Origin: Cyanobacteria bacterium UBA11372
Lineage (GTDB): Bacteria; Cyanobacteriota; Cyanobacteriia; Cyanobacteriales; Aerosakkonemataceae
Reading direction: 5' to 3'
Length of the DNA: 6,011 nucleotides
NCBI GenBank assembly: GCA_003486675.1
Contig: DNGG01000050.1
Location: forward strand, 1 to 6,011
The notes beneath the pieces were generated by a model. That model did not search any database and was not told the DNA's origin. It saw only the letters and a program-made list of their open reading frames with translations. The translations under genes were made by a program, and so were the position numbers. How positions within the stretch are numbered: position 1 is the stretch's first letter; every line of letters starts with the position of its first letter. Shown piece by piece: positions 1 to 4,950 of this stretch.

Positions 1-30
1 TTTCCTACGCCGTGCCCCTACAACGTCGTG

Positions 31-870
31 TTATTTTTTCCGACGAGCCAAAAACAATTCTTGATTTTTAACTCGGACTCTGCCATCTTTTACAGCAGCA
101 TCAACAAACTTACCAAATGTGGAAAATTTCTTGCCATCAGGCTTGGTGATAGATGAAAATACCACATTTGGTGGAAAGCGCTTCAGCATCTGATTGCAAA
201 CGCGGGTATATACTGTAGGCTTACCTTGGCTTTGAACTATCTCAATCGCATCCAGCAGATGCTCTATCGCCCGCTCGTAAGGCATCTCAGGCGGGGCGGC
301 ATTTGTTTCTGACTGAGTTTCTGACTGAGTTTCGGCTTGAGTTTCTGGTTGAGTTTCTGGCTTAATTTCTGGTTGAGTTTCTGGCTTAATTTCTGGCTGA
401 GTCTTATCTGCAACTAATCCAGGTAAATCATCGATGATGTAAAACTCATCAACCAGCTTTTTGATCGGTCTACCCTCTAGCCCTTTGCGAGCAAAAACTA
501 TCACGTCTTTATCGGTTTTTTGCAAGACATCGATTAAATTGTCACCGTAGCGATCGCCCACGACAATAATAACAATATCTACAGGGTCGATCCCGCAGTC
601 TATAGACAATTGAAAATCTACAGCGCTATCGATTCTCGATACAACATCGATGCAATCAAAATCGAGATTCTCTAGAGTTTTTTTCGCCTTGTTTTCACGA
701 CTCCAATTGTTATAAACCTGACGGTTTACCACAGTTCCTCGCGACTCAGCAAAAGTCAACAAATTCTCAGCTATCTTGACATAGGGCGCAGTTTGATAGT
801 TCCAATAAATCGAAACTAAGGTTTTTTGCGGTGTTTTTGGTTGGTTTGAAGCGAAATTGATGTTGGTCAT
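31..870 (-). CDS. NYN-domain (PIN-like) protein with repeat linker and C-terminal winged-helix-like domain
   Basis: The protein has 279 residues from the ATG at 870. Residues about 17-152 have the NYN layout seen in many cyanobacterial proteins: a first strand VSIYWNYQ, then FDCIDV, then DIVIIVVGD, VIVFARKG and a final DEFYIIDDLP. NYN domains are PIN-like nucleases that usually act on RNA. Here the first acidic position appears to be Asn (N24 in YWNYQ, where relatives I recall have YWDYQ), and the usual SGDxDF box reads VGDRYGD. Metal-dependent catalysis is therefore doubtful and RNA binding more likely. Residues 157-188 are eight tetrapeptides (T/I)(Q/K)(P/A/S)E, an acidic flexible linker. 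Residues about 198-276 (VYTRVCNQMLKRF, then FGKFVDAAVKDGRV) resemble an OST-HTH/LOTUS-type winged helix. An in-frame GTG at 969 would add 33 residues, but these look like neighbouring relic sequence, and the NYN core begins soon after the ATG. No good ribosome site precedes either start. Confidence 0.8.
   Translation of the reverse strand: MTNINFASNQPKTPQKTLVSIYWNYQTAPYVKIAENLLTFAESRGTVVNRQVYNNWSRENKAKKTLENLDFDCIDVVSRIDSAVDFQLSIDCGIDPVDIVIIVVGDRYGDNLIDVLQKTDKDVIVFARKGLEGRPIKKLVDEFYIIDDLPGLVADKTQPEIKPETQPEIKPETQPETQAETQSETQSETNAAPPEMPYERAIEHLLDAIEIVQSQGKPTVYTRVCNQMLKRFPPNVVFSSITKPDGKKFSTFGKFVDAAVKDGRVRVKNQELFLARRKK
305..400. repeat. eight 12-bp tandem repeats inside the NYN gene
   Basis: Eight consecutive 12-bp units of the form GTTTCTGGYTKA run without interruption. 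Read on the minus strand they encode the eight acidic tetrapeptides of the NYN protein's linker. The unit length is a multiple of three, so gain or loss of units would keep the frame. Units differ by one to three bases, and the alternation of GGTTGA and GGCTTA units suggests that a 24-bp pair was duplicated. Confidence 0.9.
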
Positions 871-947
871 TTTAGTATATCCACAACGGTAATTGGTTGA
901 TGCGACAGCATAGATAAATCGCGCATCTAGCTGCAACCAAGCTTTGT

Positions 948-1213
948 TCAAAAAACTACCACCAGCCACATTAGTTGGATGACAGTCTCAGCGGTAGGCT
1001 CCTTGGTATCCTGCCCAGCGTCGGGTCAACCCATTCGCCGCACATTAAGCCGAATATTTTGCCATCCTTTGATAGCTGAGTCAAGCACTTGAAGAGATAT
1101 TGTGCTGAGTATTCAGCCAGTGGGGTGACAAGACACAAATCACGATACTAATGAGCCTGCCCGCCGAGATTAACACCAATATCTTGCACTTTAGAATGCA
1201 GATTAGGCGGTTT
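948..1213 (-). pseudogene. decayed unidentified coding sequence
   Basis: On the minus strand a protein-like frame runs from about 1213 to 1011. It has one stop (TAG at 1150-1148, one change from CAG). It includes the stretches VQDIGVNLGGQAH, then after the stop YRDLCLVTPLAEYSAQYL and SKDGKIFGLMCGEWVDPTLG. At about 1016-1013 the frame shifts. Adding one G to the GGG run there would continue it as QDTKEPTAETVIQLMW before TGA at 950-948. A frame this protein-like with exactly two simple lesions suggests a degraded gene or gene tail, but I do not recognise the family. The same frame continues, with more stops, to a TGA at 869-867 that overlaps the ATG of the NYN gene. No start codon or ribosome site is evident. 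Chance open frame is the alternative. Confidence 0.4.
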
Positions 1214-1243
1214 TTATATTTTTTTTATCACAATATCGATCTT

Positions 1244-1272
1244 TTGTCAATACTGCGATAAATTGGAATTAT
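1244..1272 (+). promoter_or_regulatory. candidate promoter of xisH-xisI
   Basis: TTGTCA at 1244-1249 matches five of six bases of a sigma-70 -35 box. It lies 17 bases before AATTAT at 1267-1272, a four-of-six match to a -10 box, in the AT-rich leader just before xisH. No operator is evident. Confidence 0.3.
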
Positions 1273-1296
1273 GAAACATCAAAATTAAGGTCAATT

Positions 1297-1716
1297 GTGG
1301 CTGCAAAAGATCGCTTTCATCAGGTGGTTAAAACTGCTCTAATCAAAGATGGCTGGGACGTTACTCACGATCCATTACAGATTAAAGTGGGTGGTGTAGA
1401 CATGGAGATCGATCTGGGAGCGGAACGATTGCTGGCAGCAGAGCGAGCTGGTGAGAAAATAGCAGTTGAAATCAAAAGTTTTCTGACTAGCGCATCTGCA
1501 ATTTCAGAGTTTCATACTGCACTAGGACAGTTTATTAACTATCGTGCGGCACTGCGGCGTGAGTAACGCGATCGCGTCCTATATTTGGCAGTTCCCGATC
1601 TGACCTATAACAGCTTTTTTCAGCTTGATTTTCCCGCATCAATGATACAAGAGAATGCCGTGAAACTGGTTGTATACAGCATTAAAATGGAGCAGATTGT
1701 TTTATGGAAGACATGA
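1297..1716 (+). pseudogene. xisH: XisH-family protein gene interrupted by an in-frame stop
   Basis: XisH was first described as one of the factors needed for excision of the fdxN element in Anabaena. Most homologues sit as xisH-xisI pairs elsewhere in cyanobacterial genomes with unclear roles. The first 89 residues match the family closely: RFHQVVKTALIKDGWDVTHDP, the IDLGAE block and AVEIKSF, then FHTALGQFINYRAAL. D39, E58 and K60 look like a PD-(D/E)xK nuclease signature. Codon 90 is TAA (1564-1566). The same frame continues with the expected C-terminal part (RDRVLYLAVP, then YNSFFQLDFP and KLVVYSI) to TGA at 1714-1716, giving 139 codons in all, the normal family length. A single CAA or GAA to TAA change would explain this. 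Start is GTG with TAAGG (1286-1290) six bases upstream. Without readthrough the product is an 89-aa fragment ending at 1566. Confidence 0.88.
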
Positions 1717-2051
1717 CAGATAAATTAATGCATTATCAGCAAATTGTGCAGCAATTATTGGTGGAGTATGCCCAGATTAAGCCTGCTTATGGTGAGATTG
1801 AAGTTGAAACTATTTTTGATACCGAGCGGCATCACTATCAAATTGTTCATTTAGGTTGGCACCATAACCGATGGATTCATCACTGCACGATTCATCTGGC
1901 GATTCGGAATGAAAAAATTTGGATTTTTTGTAATTCAACTGAGCATGATATTGCAGCGGATCTCGTAGATTTGGGCGTACCCAAATATGATATTGTAATG
2001 GGGTTTCATCCTCCTTTTATGCGGGAATTGAGCGATTATGCCGTGGGGTAA
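1713..2051 (+). CDS. xisI: XisI-family protein
   Basis: Intact 112-residue XisI-family protein, the usual partner of XisH. Family blocks are clear: an N-terminal helix MTDKLMHYQQIVQQLLVEYAQ, then VETIFDTERHHYQIVHLGW, then KIWIFCNSTEHDIAADLV, and the typical end GVPKYDIVMGFHPPFMREL followed by SDYAV. It is a small soluble protein with no membrane segment. Its molecular role is not established; in Anabaena xisI is needed together with xisF and xisH for fdxN element excision, and no recombinase gene is visible here. I prefer the ATG at 1713: it forms ATGA with the ancestral xisH stop at 1714-1716, GGAAG lies just upstream (1706-1710), and it matches the family's usual start. The ATG at 1704 would add three residues and has no ribosome site. 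The early stop in xisH probably weakens translational coupling. Confidence 0.92.
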   Translation: MTDKLMHYQQIVQQLLVEYAQIKPAYGEIEVETIFDTERHHYQIVHLGWHHNRWIHHCTIHLAIRNEKIWIFCNSTEHDIAADLVDLGVPKYDIVMGFHPPFMRELSDYAVG

Positions 2052-2132
2052 AAGAATTGGGAAAACTATTTTAGGTCATCAGTACTAAAAAAGCGATCGC
2101 GCGTTCATACTTTCAAAGTTTCTCCATCTCCG

Positions 2133-2585
2133 CTATGGCTCGGCTGAAGCAATGCTGCGCGGATCGATTGGAGTAATTTCAGAGAATCGCTGGAAATCAT
2201 CTGTATTGAATGTAAGCAAATGCGCGATCTGATGCACCGTCATAGCTGCAACTAATCGCGTATCGTGTGCTTGTTTGCCCATAACTTGATACTTGACAAC
2301 CAGCTTTTCCCATTCCGAAAAAATGGCTGGTGTATCGGGGTGTAAAGTAAAGATATCTTTTAGTTCCGTTAGTTGCGCGATCGCAACAGCAAACGATAAG
2401 CCCAATCCATTAACGCTGGCAGGTCGGGTAGCAACTACCCAAAACTCGATCAGATTTTGTGGAATAATACAAAGCTCTTGTCCTTGTGCCAGGAGAGAAT
2501 GCACAGCATTCACGGCAGCATGGTTCATTGGGTGACTCTCTTCAACGCTTCGGAGCAGTATATTGGTGTCAACCAAATATTTCAT
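2133..2585 (-). CDS. PIN-domain toxin, VapC-like
   Basis: A 150-residue PIN-domain protein of the VapC type. VapC toxins are magnesium-dependent ribonucleases, typically cutting tRNA or rRNA, and are held inactive by a partner antitoxin. The expected acidic residues are visible: D6 in YLVDTNILLR, E47 in PQNLIEFWVV, D108 in QAHDTRLVAAM and D129 in LLTFNTDDFQRF. Length and motif spacing are normal, so the enzyme is probably active. Its ATG overlaps the antitoxin stop as ATGA (2585-2582), indicating translational coupling in a two-gene operon with the antitoxin first. AGGA lies nine bases upstream of the start, inside the antitoxin gene. The RNA target cannot be read from the sequence. A HIP1 site lies within the gene at 2377-2384. 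Confidence 0.9.
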   Translation of the reverse strand: MKYLVDTNILLRSVEESHPMNHAAVNAVHSLLAQGQELCIIPQNLIEFWVVATRPASVNGLGLSFAVAIAQLTELKDIFTLHPDTPAIFSEWEKLVVKYQVMGKQAHDTRLVAAMTVHQIAHLLTFNTDDFQRFSEITPIDPRSIASAEP

Positions 2586-2857
2586 AGCTGGCTATCCTCG
2601 CGATCGCGATAAATACTCTCGCGGCTGATAGCATCATCAGAAAGGGGAGGGGCTTTAATCGAGTGACTTCTAGCCCAGTTGACAAATTTTTCTGCTCGTT
2701 CTTGAGAGGAGAGAACTGTTGTGGGTGCTGGCTCTGAAGCAGCAAGCAGTGTATCAATTGTCGCCTTTAATAACTCTTCTACTGACAGGCCACGAGCAGC
2801 CGCTTGTGCAATTAAACGGGTTTCTGTTTCTGGGGTTAGATTGAGGGTAATAGTCAT
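2582..2857 (-). CDS. antitoxin, VapB-like, partner of the PIN toxin
   Basis: A 91-residue protein encoded directly upstream of the PIN toxin and overlapping it by four bases. The start MTITLNLTPETETRLIAQA has a short beta-strand followed by a helix, then GLSVEELLKATIDTLL, which fits a ribbon-helix-helix-like DNA-binding and dimerisation domain (residues about 1-40). The rest is polar and probably disordered when free: SSQERAEKFVNWARSHS and a basic-acidic end ISRESIYRDRED. Such tails usually wrap over the PIN active site. By analogy with type II modules it would neutralise the toxin and repress its own operon. The start ATG at 2857 has GGAAG close upstream. The assignment rests on position, size and fold pattern rather than on recognition of a named family. 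Confidence 0.82.
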   Translation of the reverse strand: MTITLNLTPETETRLIAQAAARGLSVEELLKATIDTLLAASEPAPTTVLSSQERAEKFVNWARSHSIKAPPLSDDAISRESIYRDREDSQL

Positions 2858-2907
2858 TCTTCCGATTCTCTGGGGTAATGGTTAGATTGTAAATGAAATG
2901 GCTGAAC

Positions 2908-2944
2908 AAGAAAAAGCGATCGCACCTGCAATGGCGATCGCTTT
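2908..2944 (-). terminator. rho-independent terminator built from two HIP1 sites, downstream of the HNH gene
   Basis: AAAGCGATCGC (2913-2923) and GCGATCGCTTT (2934-2944) are perfect 11-bp inverted arms around a 10-nt loop. On the minus strand the stem runs straight into TTTTTCTTGTTC, a usable T-tract. It lies after the end of the HNH gene and before the antitoxin start at 2857, so it would separate the two transcripts. Each GC core is a HIP1 octamer. Confidence 0.65.
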
Positions 2945-2976
2945 AGAGATAATATGCCACGGATATCACGCTTGCT

Positions 2977-3006
2977 TTGGGTTTCCTACCGTTAACCCAA
3001 CCTACG
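2977..3006. repeat. short inverted repeat of a probable interspersed family
   Basis: TTGGGTT (2977-2983) and AACCCAA (2994-3000) are perfect arms around a 10-nt loop, followed by CCTACG. TTGGGTT, a short loop, AACCCAACCTACG is a form I recall as widely scattered between genes in filamentous cyanobacteria. Its role is unknown. The rest of the gap from 2945 to 3083 shows no convincing gene. Confidence 0.5.
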
Positions 3007-3083
3007 GCGGTGGCGACGCAATCTTCCGCAATATGCTTCTGCTCGTCCCTCCAAGGTGTTGTTCGACCGCTGATGACACCGCG

Positions 3084-3794
3084 TTACTCTAACGTCTTAT
3101 CTGCTTTAGTAAGTTTAACGCGACCCAGATAGGATTTTGATAAGTTTGCTTTTCCTTTAACCACTCTCAATCTTGCATTATCACAATGCCAATATTGAAA
3201 ATTTTTAGCTAATTCGCCATTCTCAAATTCATTGCCATACTTCCCTTCAGTAGCGTAAGCAACGCTGTTTATATCAATTTTATTTGCTTTAATAAAAAAA
3301 TGAACAATTGATGAAAAAGTAAAAGGTTCACGATGATCGACATGGGCTTCCTCAAACGTAATCTTTTCTTTGGTAACAGGACACACTACCTTGCCTTCCT
3401 CGTTACCATACTCCTCAAAATATCTGATTTTCATAGCCCGTAAATCTGCTTCCACAGCTTTGCGGCAAGCAATGCAAAACTTGTGGAATGCGGAATGATC
3501 TCCATCTATGCACTTATCGATGCTGAAATCCTCAACAGAGCCATCAACTCGTACAACATGAAAACATCTATTTGAGGAATAAAAACCTCGATCAACTTTT
3601 ATTGACTTAATGCCTGAGCCTACTTTCTCTTCAGCTCTTGGATGGCACAAAAGAAGCGCCATCACGTTATCGAATTCATTACCATTTAGCTCTGTGCCTA
3701 AAGGGTACTTATTCAAGATTTCAGAGAAATACTCCTTTGCTTCTCCTTTGGCACTAAAGAGCAACTCTCCAACAACAACAGGCTTCTTAGACAT
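3084..3794 (-). CDS. DUF3223 (DCL/DeCL)-HNH endonuclease-like protein
   Basis: A 236-residue protein with two parts. Residues about 10-96 match the DUF3223 pattern, the domain of plant DCL proteins and of the C-terminus of the Pol V subunit NRPE1: YPLGTELNGNEFDNVMALLL, then HPRAEEKVGSGIKSIKV, then CFHVVRVDGSVEDFS and KCI. Residues about 138-220 look like an HNH nuclease: CPVTKEKI, HVDHREPF (H151, D153, H154), SSIVHFF, then WHCDNARLRVVKGKANLSKS with H203 and N217. Only single cysteines (C138, C204) remain where some HNH proteins have paired zinc ligands, so it may be a zinc-free type. The product would bind and cut DNA, and the DUF3223 part may aid nucleic-acid recognition. The start at 3794 lacks a clear ribosome site. 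The gene is AT-rich and free of HIP1. A HIP1 hairpin terminator lies downstream. Confidence 0.85.
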   Translation of the reverse strand: MSKKPVVVGELLFSAKGEAKEYFSEILNKYPLGTELNGNEFDNVMALLLCHPRAEEKVGSGIKSIKVDRGFYSSNRCFHVVRVDGSVEDFSIDKCIDGDHSAFHKFCIACRKAVEADLRAMKIRYFEEYGNEEGKVVCPVTKEKITFEEAHVDHREPFTFSSIVHFFIKANKIDINSVAYATEGKYGNEFENGELAKNFQYWHCDNARLRVVKGKANLSKSYLGRVKLTKADKTLE

Positions 3795-3928
3795 ATGTAC
3801 TTTTTGAACTATTAGCTAAGCATATAGACAGTATACATATACTACAAGTTCCTAATTTAACAAGGTTGATCGCTGGAAAAACTCTCAAAGAATATAAGCT
3901 CATAGATGACAAAGATACTTCTGATTGG
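3791..3928 (+). pseudogene. relic of a small RHH gene, third paralogue of the local set
   Basis: An open frame from 3791 to the TAA at 3926-3928 contains no ATG, GTG or TTG until codon TTG at 3863. It ends VPNLTRLIAGKTLKEYKL and then IDDKDTSDWG. This resembles the end of the neighbouring RHH gene: VPMSTLLVMAAVKEYNL followed by VDEKESK, with matching VP, T, L and KEYxLxDxK and one extra residue. The next copy ends similarly in EKYNL. Further upstream FELLAKHID could correspond to LHEKLRKIS. The missing front part coincides with the 5' end of the HNH gene on the other strand, so that gene's arrival may have cut off the start. The alignment was made by eye, and a chance frame is possible. Confidence 0.4.
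3830..3843. promoter_or_regulatory. palindrome AGTATA-CA-TATACT, candidate operator
   Basis: AGTATACATATACT is a perfect 6-bp inverted repeat with a 2-nt centre. It lies between the start of the HNH gene (minus) and the 54-aa RHH gene (plus). The same half-site, AGTA/TACT, recurs in the palindrome at 4110-4125. RHH repressors commonly bind short AT-rich palindromes of this size. AGTATA on plus is also TATACT on minus, a good -10 match for the HNH promoter, so binding there could block that promoter. Confidence 0.35.
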
Positions 3929-3943
3929 GGATAACTGCTGAAA

Positions 3944-4108
3944 ATGGTTGAAAAAGAAGAGACGGCTGTGATTAAAGTCACGGTGCCAAGGCGTTTGCAT
4001 GAAAAACTGAGAAAAATCTCCCAACAGACTGGAGTCCCCATGTCCACTCTGCTGGTTATGGCGGCTGTGAAAGAATACAACCTCGTAGACGAAAAGGAAT
4101 CTAAGTAA
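3944..4108 (+). CDS. small ribbon-helix-helix (CopG/Arc-like) DNA-binding protein
   Basis: A 54-residue protein with a complete RHH pattern. There is a short acidic start MVEKEETAV, a beta-strand IKVTVPRRL (residues 10-18), helix one HEKLRKISQQTG (19-30), and helix two VPMSTLLVMAAVKEYNL (31-47), then a short charged tail. Proteins of this size dimerise and bind operator DNA through the paired strands. Known relatives are plasmid copy-control repressors and antitoxins. Against the second copy at 4453-4620, 21 of 45 aligned residues are identical without gaps from the beta-strand onward. No toxin gene is adjacent in the same direction. The gene follows the relic frame by 15 bases. The ribosome site is weak: GGGGA lies 12 bases upstream. 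It converges on the minus-strand RHH gene. Confidence 0.75.
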   Translation: MVEKEETAVIKVTVPRRLHEKLRKISQQTGVPMSTLLVMAAVKEYNLVDEKESK

Positions 4109-4109
4109 A

Positions 4110-4125
4110 TTTAAGTATACTCAAA
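4110..4125. promoter_or_regulatory. palindrome centred on AGTATACT
   Basis: TTTAAGTATACTCAAA contains the perfect 8-bp palindrome AGTATACT (4114-4121), with TTT and AAA on the outside. It sits in the 29-base gap between two convergent RHH genes. No T-tract or GC stem makes it a terminator. It shares its half-sites with 3830-3843, so it may be a second binding site for a local RHH protein. Confidence 0.3.
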
Positions 4126-4137
4126 CCTTAATGGGAG

Positions 4138-4356
4138 TTATTTTTTAGACACTTCATTCAACCGACGCTCGATCGCATCCAACCTCGCCTCAATCGTCGC
4201 TAGCCGATCTGGTAGCCCTGTATCAGCCTGAATCCCTTGCGATATGTACCTTAGCACCAGCCGATTTAAGCTGGTGTTTTGCTGTTTCGCTATTTCCTCA
4301 AGTTGCGTCTTGACTTGAGGGTCTAGCTTGATGCTGAGTGTCACCTTAGTTGCCAT
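4138..4356 (-). CDS. RHH DNA-binding protein with C-terminal coiled coil
   Basis: A 72-residue protein. Residues 3-43 have RHH form: strand KVTLSIKLDP, helix one QVKTQLEEIAKQQN, then TSLNRLVLRYISQGI. Residues about 48-70 (LPDRLATIEARLDAIERRLN) show leucine/isoleucine/alanine spacing of a short coiled coil, probably for assembling dimers or higher oligomers or for contacting a partner. Such proteins occur as antitoxins without a toxin, or as plasmid and island regulators. No toxin gene is adjacent on the minus strand, so an antitoxin role is unproven. It is divergent from the second small RHH gene, sharing the 96-base region 4357-4452, and convergent with the first. No clear ribosome site precedes the ATG at 4356. 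Confidence 0.78.
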   Translation of the reverse strand: MATKVTLSIKLDPQVKTQLEEIAKQQNTSLNRLVLRYISQGIQADTGLPDRLATIEARLDAIERRLNEVSKK

Positions 4357-4389
4357 CTCACAAGGATACCCTGACTAAGACATCTCCAA

Positions 4390-4406
4390 GGGGTATTTGC
4401 CACCCC
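4390..4406. promoter_or_regulatory. short inverted repeat in the divergent RHH promoter region
   Basis: GGGGT (4390-4394) and ACCCC (4402-4406) form a perfect 5-bp inverted repeat with a 7-nt spacer. ATACCC (4366-4371) also pairs with GGGTAT (4391-4396), giving an alternative. Both lie between the divergent starts at 4356 and 4453, where a self-regulating RHH protein would bind. There is no other support. Confidence 0.2.
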
Positions 4407-4452
4407 AAGGCAGGATAGGACAGATAATCAGGTTAGTTTACTGCCTACCGAG

Positions 4453-4620
4453 ATGACCGCGAAAAAGCAAGACACAGTTGCGCTTAAAGTCACCATGCCC
4501 AAAAAGATTCATGAAAAGCTGAAAGAGCTATCGGATACCCGAGGTATTCCAATGGCTACCTTGCTGCTCATCGCTGCTATAGAAAAGTATAACCTGACTG
4601 GGGAACGTTCAGATAGCTAA
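4453..4620 (+). CDS. small ribbon-helix-helix DNA-binding protein, second copy
   Basis: A 55-residue paralogue of the gene at 3944-4108. The strand is LKVTMPKKI (residues 11-19), helix one HEKLKELSDTRG (20-31), and helix two IPMATLLLIAAIEKYNL (32-48), followed by a short polar tail. Substitutions relative to the first copy are mainly conservative (V/I, R/K, L/I), which argues that both are under selection as proteins. The two copies face the same way with the coiled-coil RHH gene between them on the other strand, so this is an old duplication with an insertion or rearrangement rather than a fresh tandem. The ribosome site is weak (CCGAG just before ATG). It is too small to hold anything beyond the DNA-binding and dimerisation fold. 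Confidence 0.75.
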   Translation: MTAKKQDTVALKVTMPKKIHEKLKELSDTRGIPMATLLLIAAIEKYNLTGERSDS

Positions 4621-4704
4621 TAGATTCCTAAAATACCCCTAAAAGCTGTCGTAAGGATATCATTTATGGTATTCTTAGTTTCATCCTCTAATGGAGCGTT
4701 GATG

Positions 4705-4935
4705 ATGACACAAGATCAACTGGAAGCCCTTGTAGACGAACTGGGCTTGGTTTCTGTCGTCAGCCTGCTGGCGACTATCTGCCACGACAAGGCGCAAGAG
4801 ATTTTGAGGCTGAAGGGAAGAGGGGCTGACCTTTACACCGCTTGGAATGCCAATGCTTTCTTGCTCAGACAGTTGATGATTCGGTTGCGGCCTACGGTTA
4901 GCTATGACCCTGATGTAGATCCGACAGCTGACTGA
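4705..4935 (+). CDS. small hypothetical protein
   Basis: Not recognised. From the ATG at 4705 it has 76 residues, beginning MTQDQLEALVDELGLVSVV. It is mostly helical in character (LEALVDELGL, SVVSLLATICHDKAQEIL, AFLLRQLMIRLRP), soluble and slightly acidic at the end (YDPDVDPTAD). It has single C and H residues in ICHDK but no metal-binding cluster. GGAG at 4693-4696 supports starts at 4702 or 4705. AAGGA at 4653-4657 lies eight bases before an in-frame ATG at 4666, which would give 89 residues, so that longer form cannot be excluded. I prefer the shorter form because the extra residues (MVFLVSSSNGALM) lack the helical character of the rest. It lies downstream of the second RHH gene on the same strand, and co-transcription is possible. 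Confidence 0.65.
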   Translation: MTQDQLEALVDELGLVSVVSLLATICHDKAQEILRLKGRGADLYTAWNANAFLLRQLMIRLRPTVSYDPDVDPTAD

Positions 4936-4950
4936 ATACCGGATAACCAG

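Noticed and set aside
871..969. Extension of the NYN protein to the GTG at 969.
   Set aside because: The 33 added residues lie outside the NYN fold, overlap the apparent gene relic, and have no ribosome site. The ATG at 870 is preferred.
2293..2535. Plus-strand open frame of 80 codons.
   Set aside because: Lies wholly inside the PIN toxin gene on the other strand; its translation has no family pattern and no ribosome site.
2569..2757. Minus-strand open frame of 62 codons.
   Set aside because: Out-of-frame shadow of the antitoxin gene, which has a clear partner, start and overlap with the toxin.
2898..3092. Plus-strand open frame of 64 codons.
   Set aside because: Runs through the HIP1 terminator hairpin and the interspersed inverted repeat; its composition is repeat-driven and it overlaps the end of the HNH gene.
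3610..3807. Plus-strand open frame of 65 codons.
   Set aside because: Antisense to the well-supported DUF3223 domain; no coding features.
3787..4080. Minus-strand open frame of 97 codons.
   Set aside because: Antisense to the 54-aa RHH gene and the relic. The plus strand gives a clear RHH fold with a paralogue, while the minus translation is a serine-rich string without recognisable domains.
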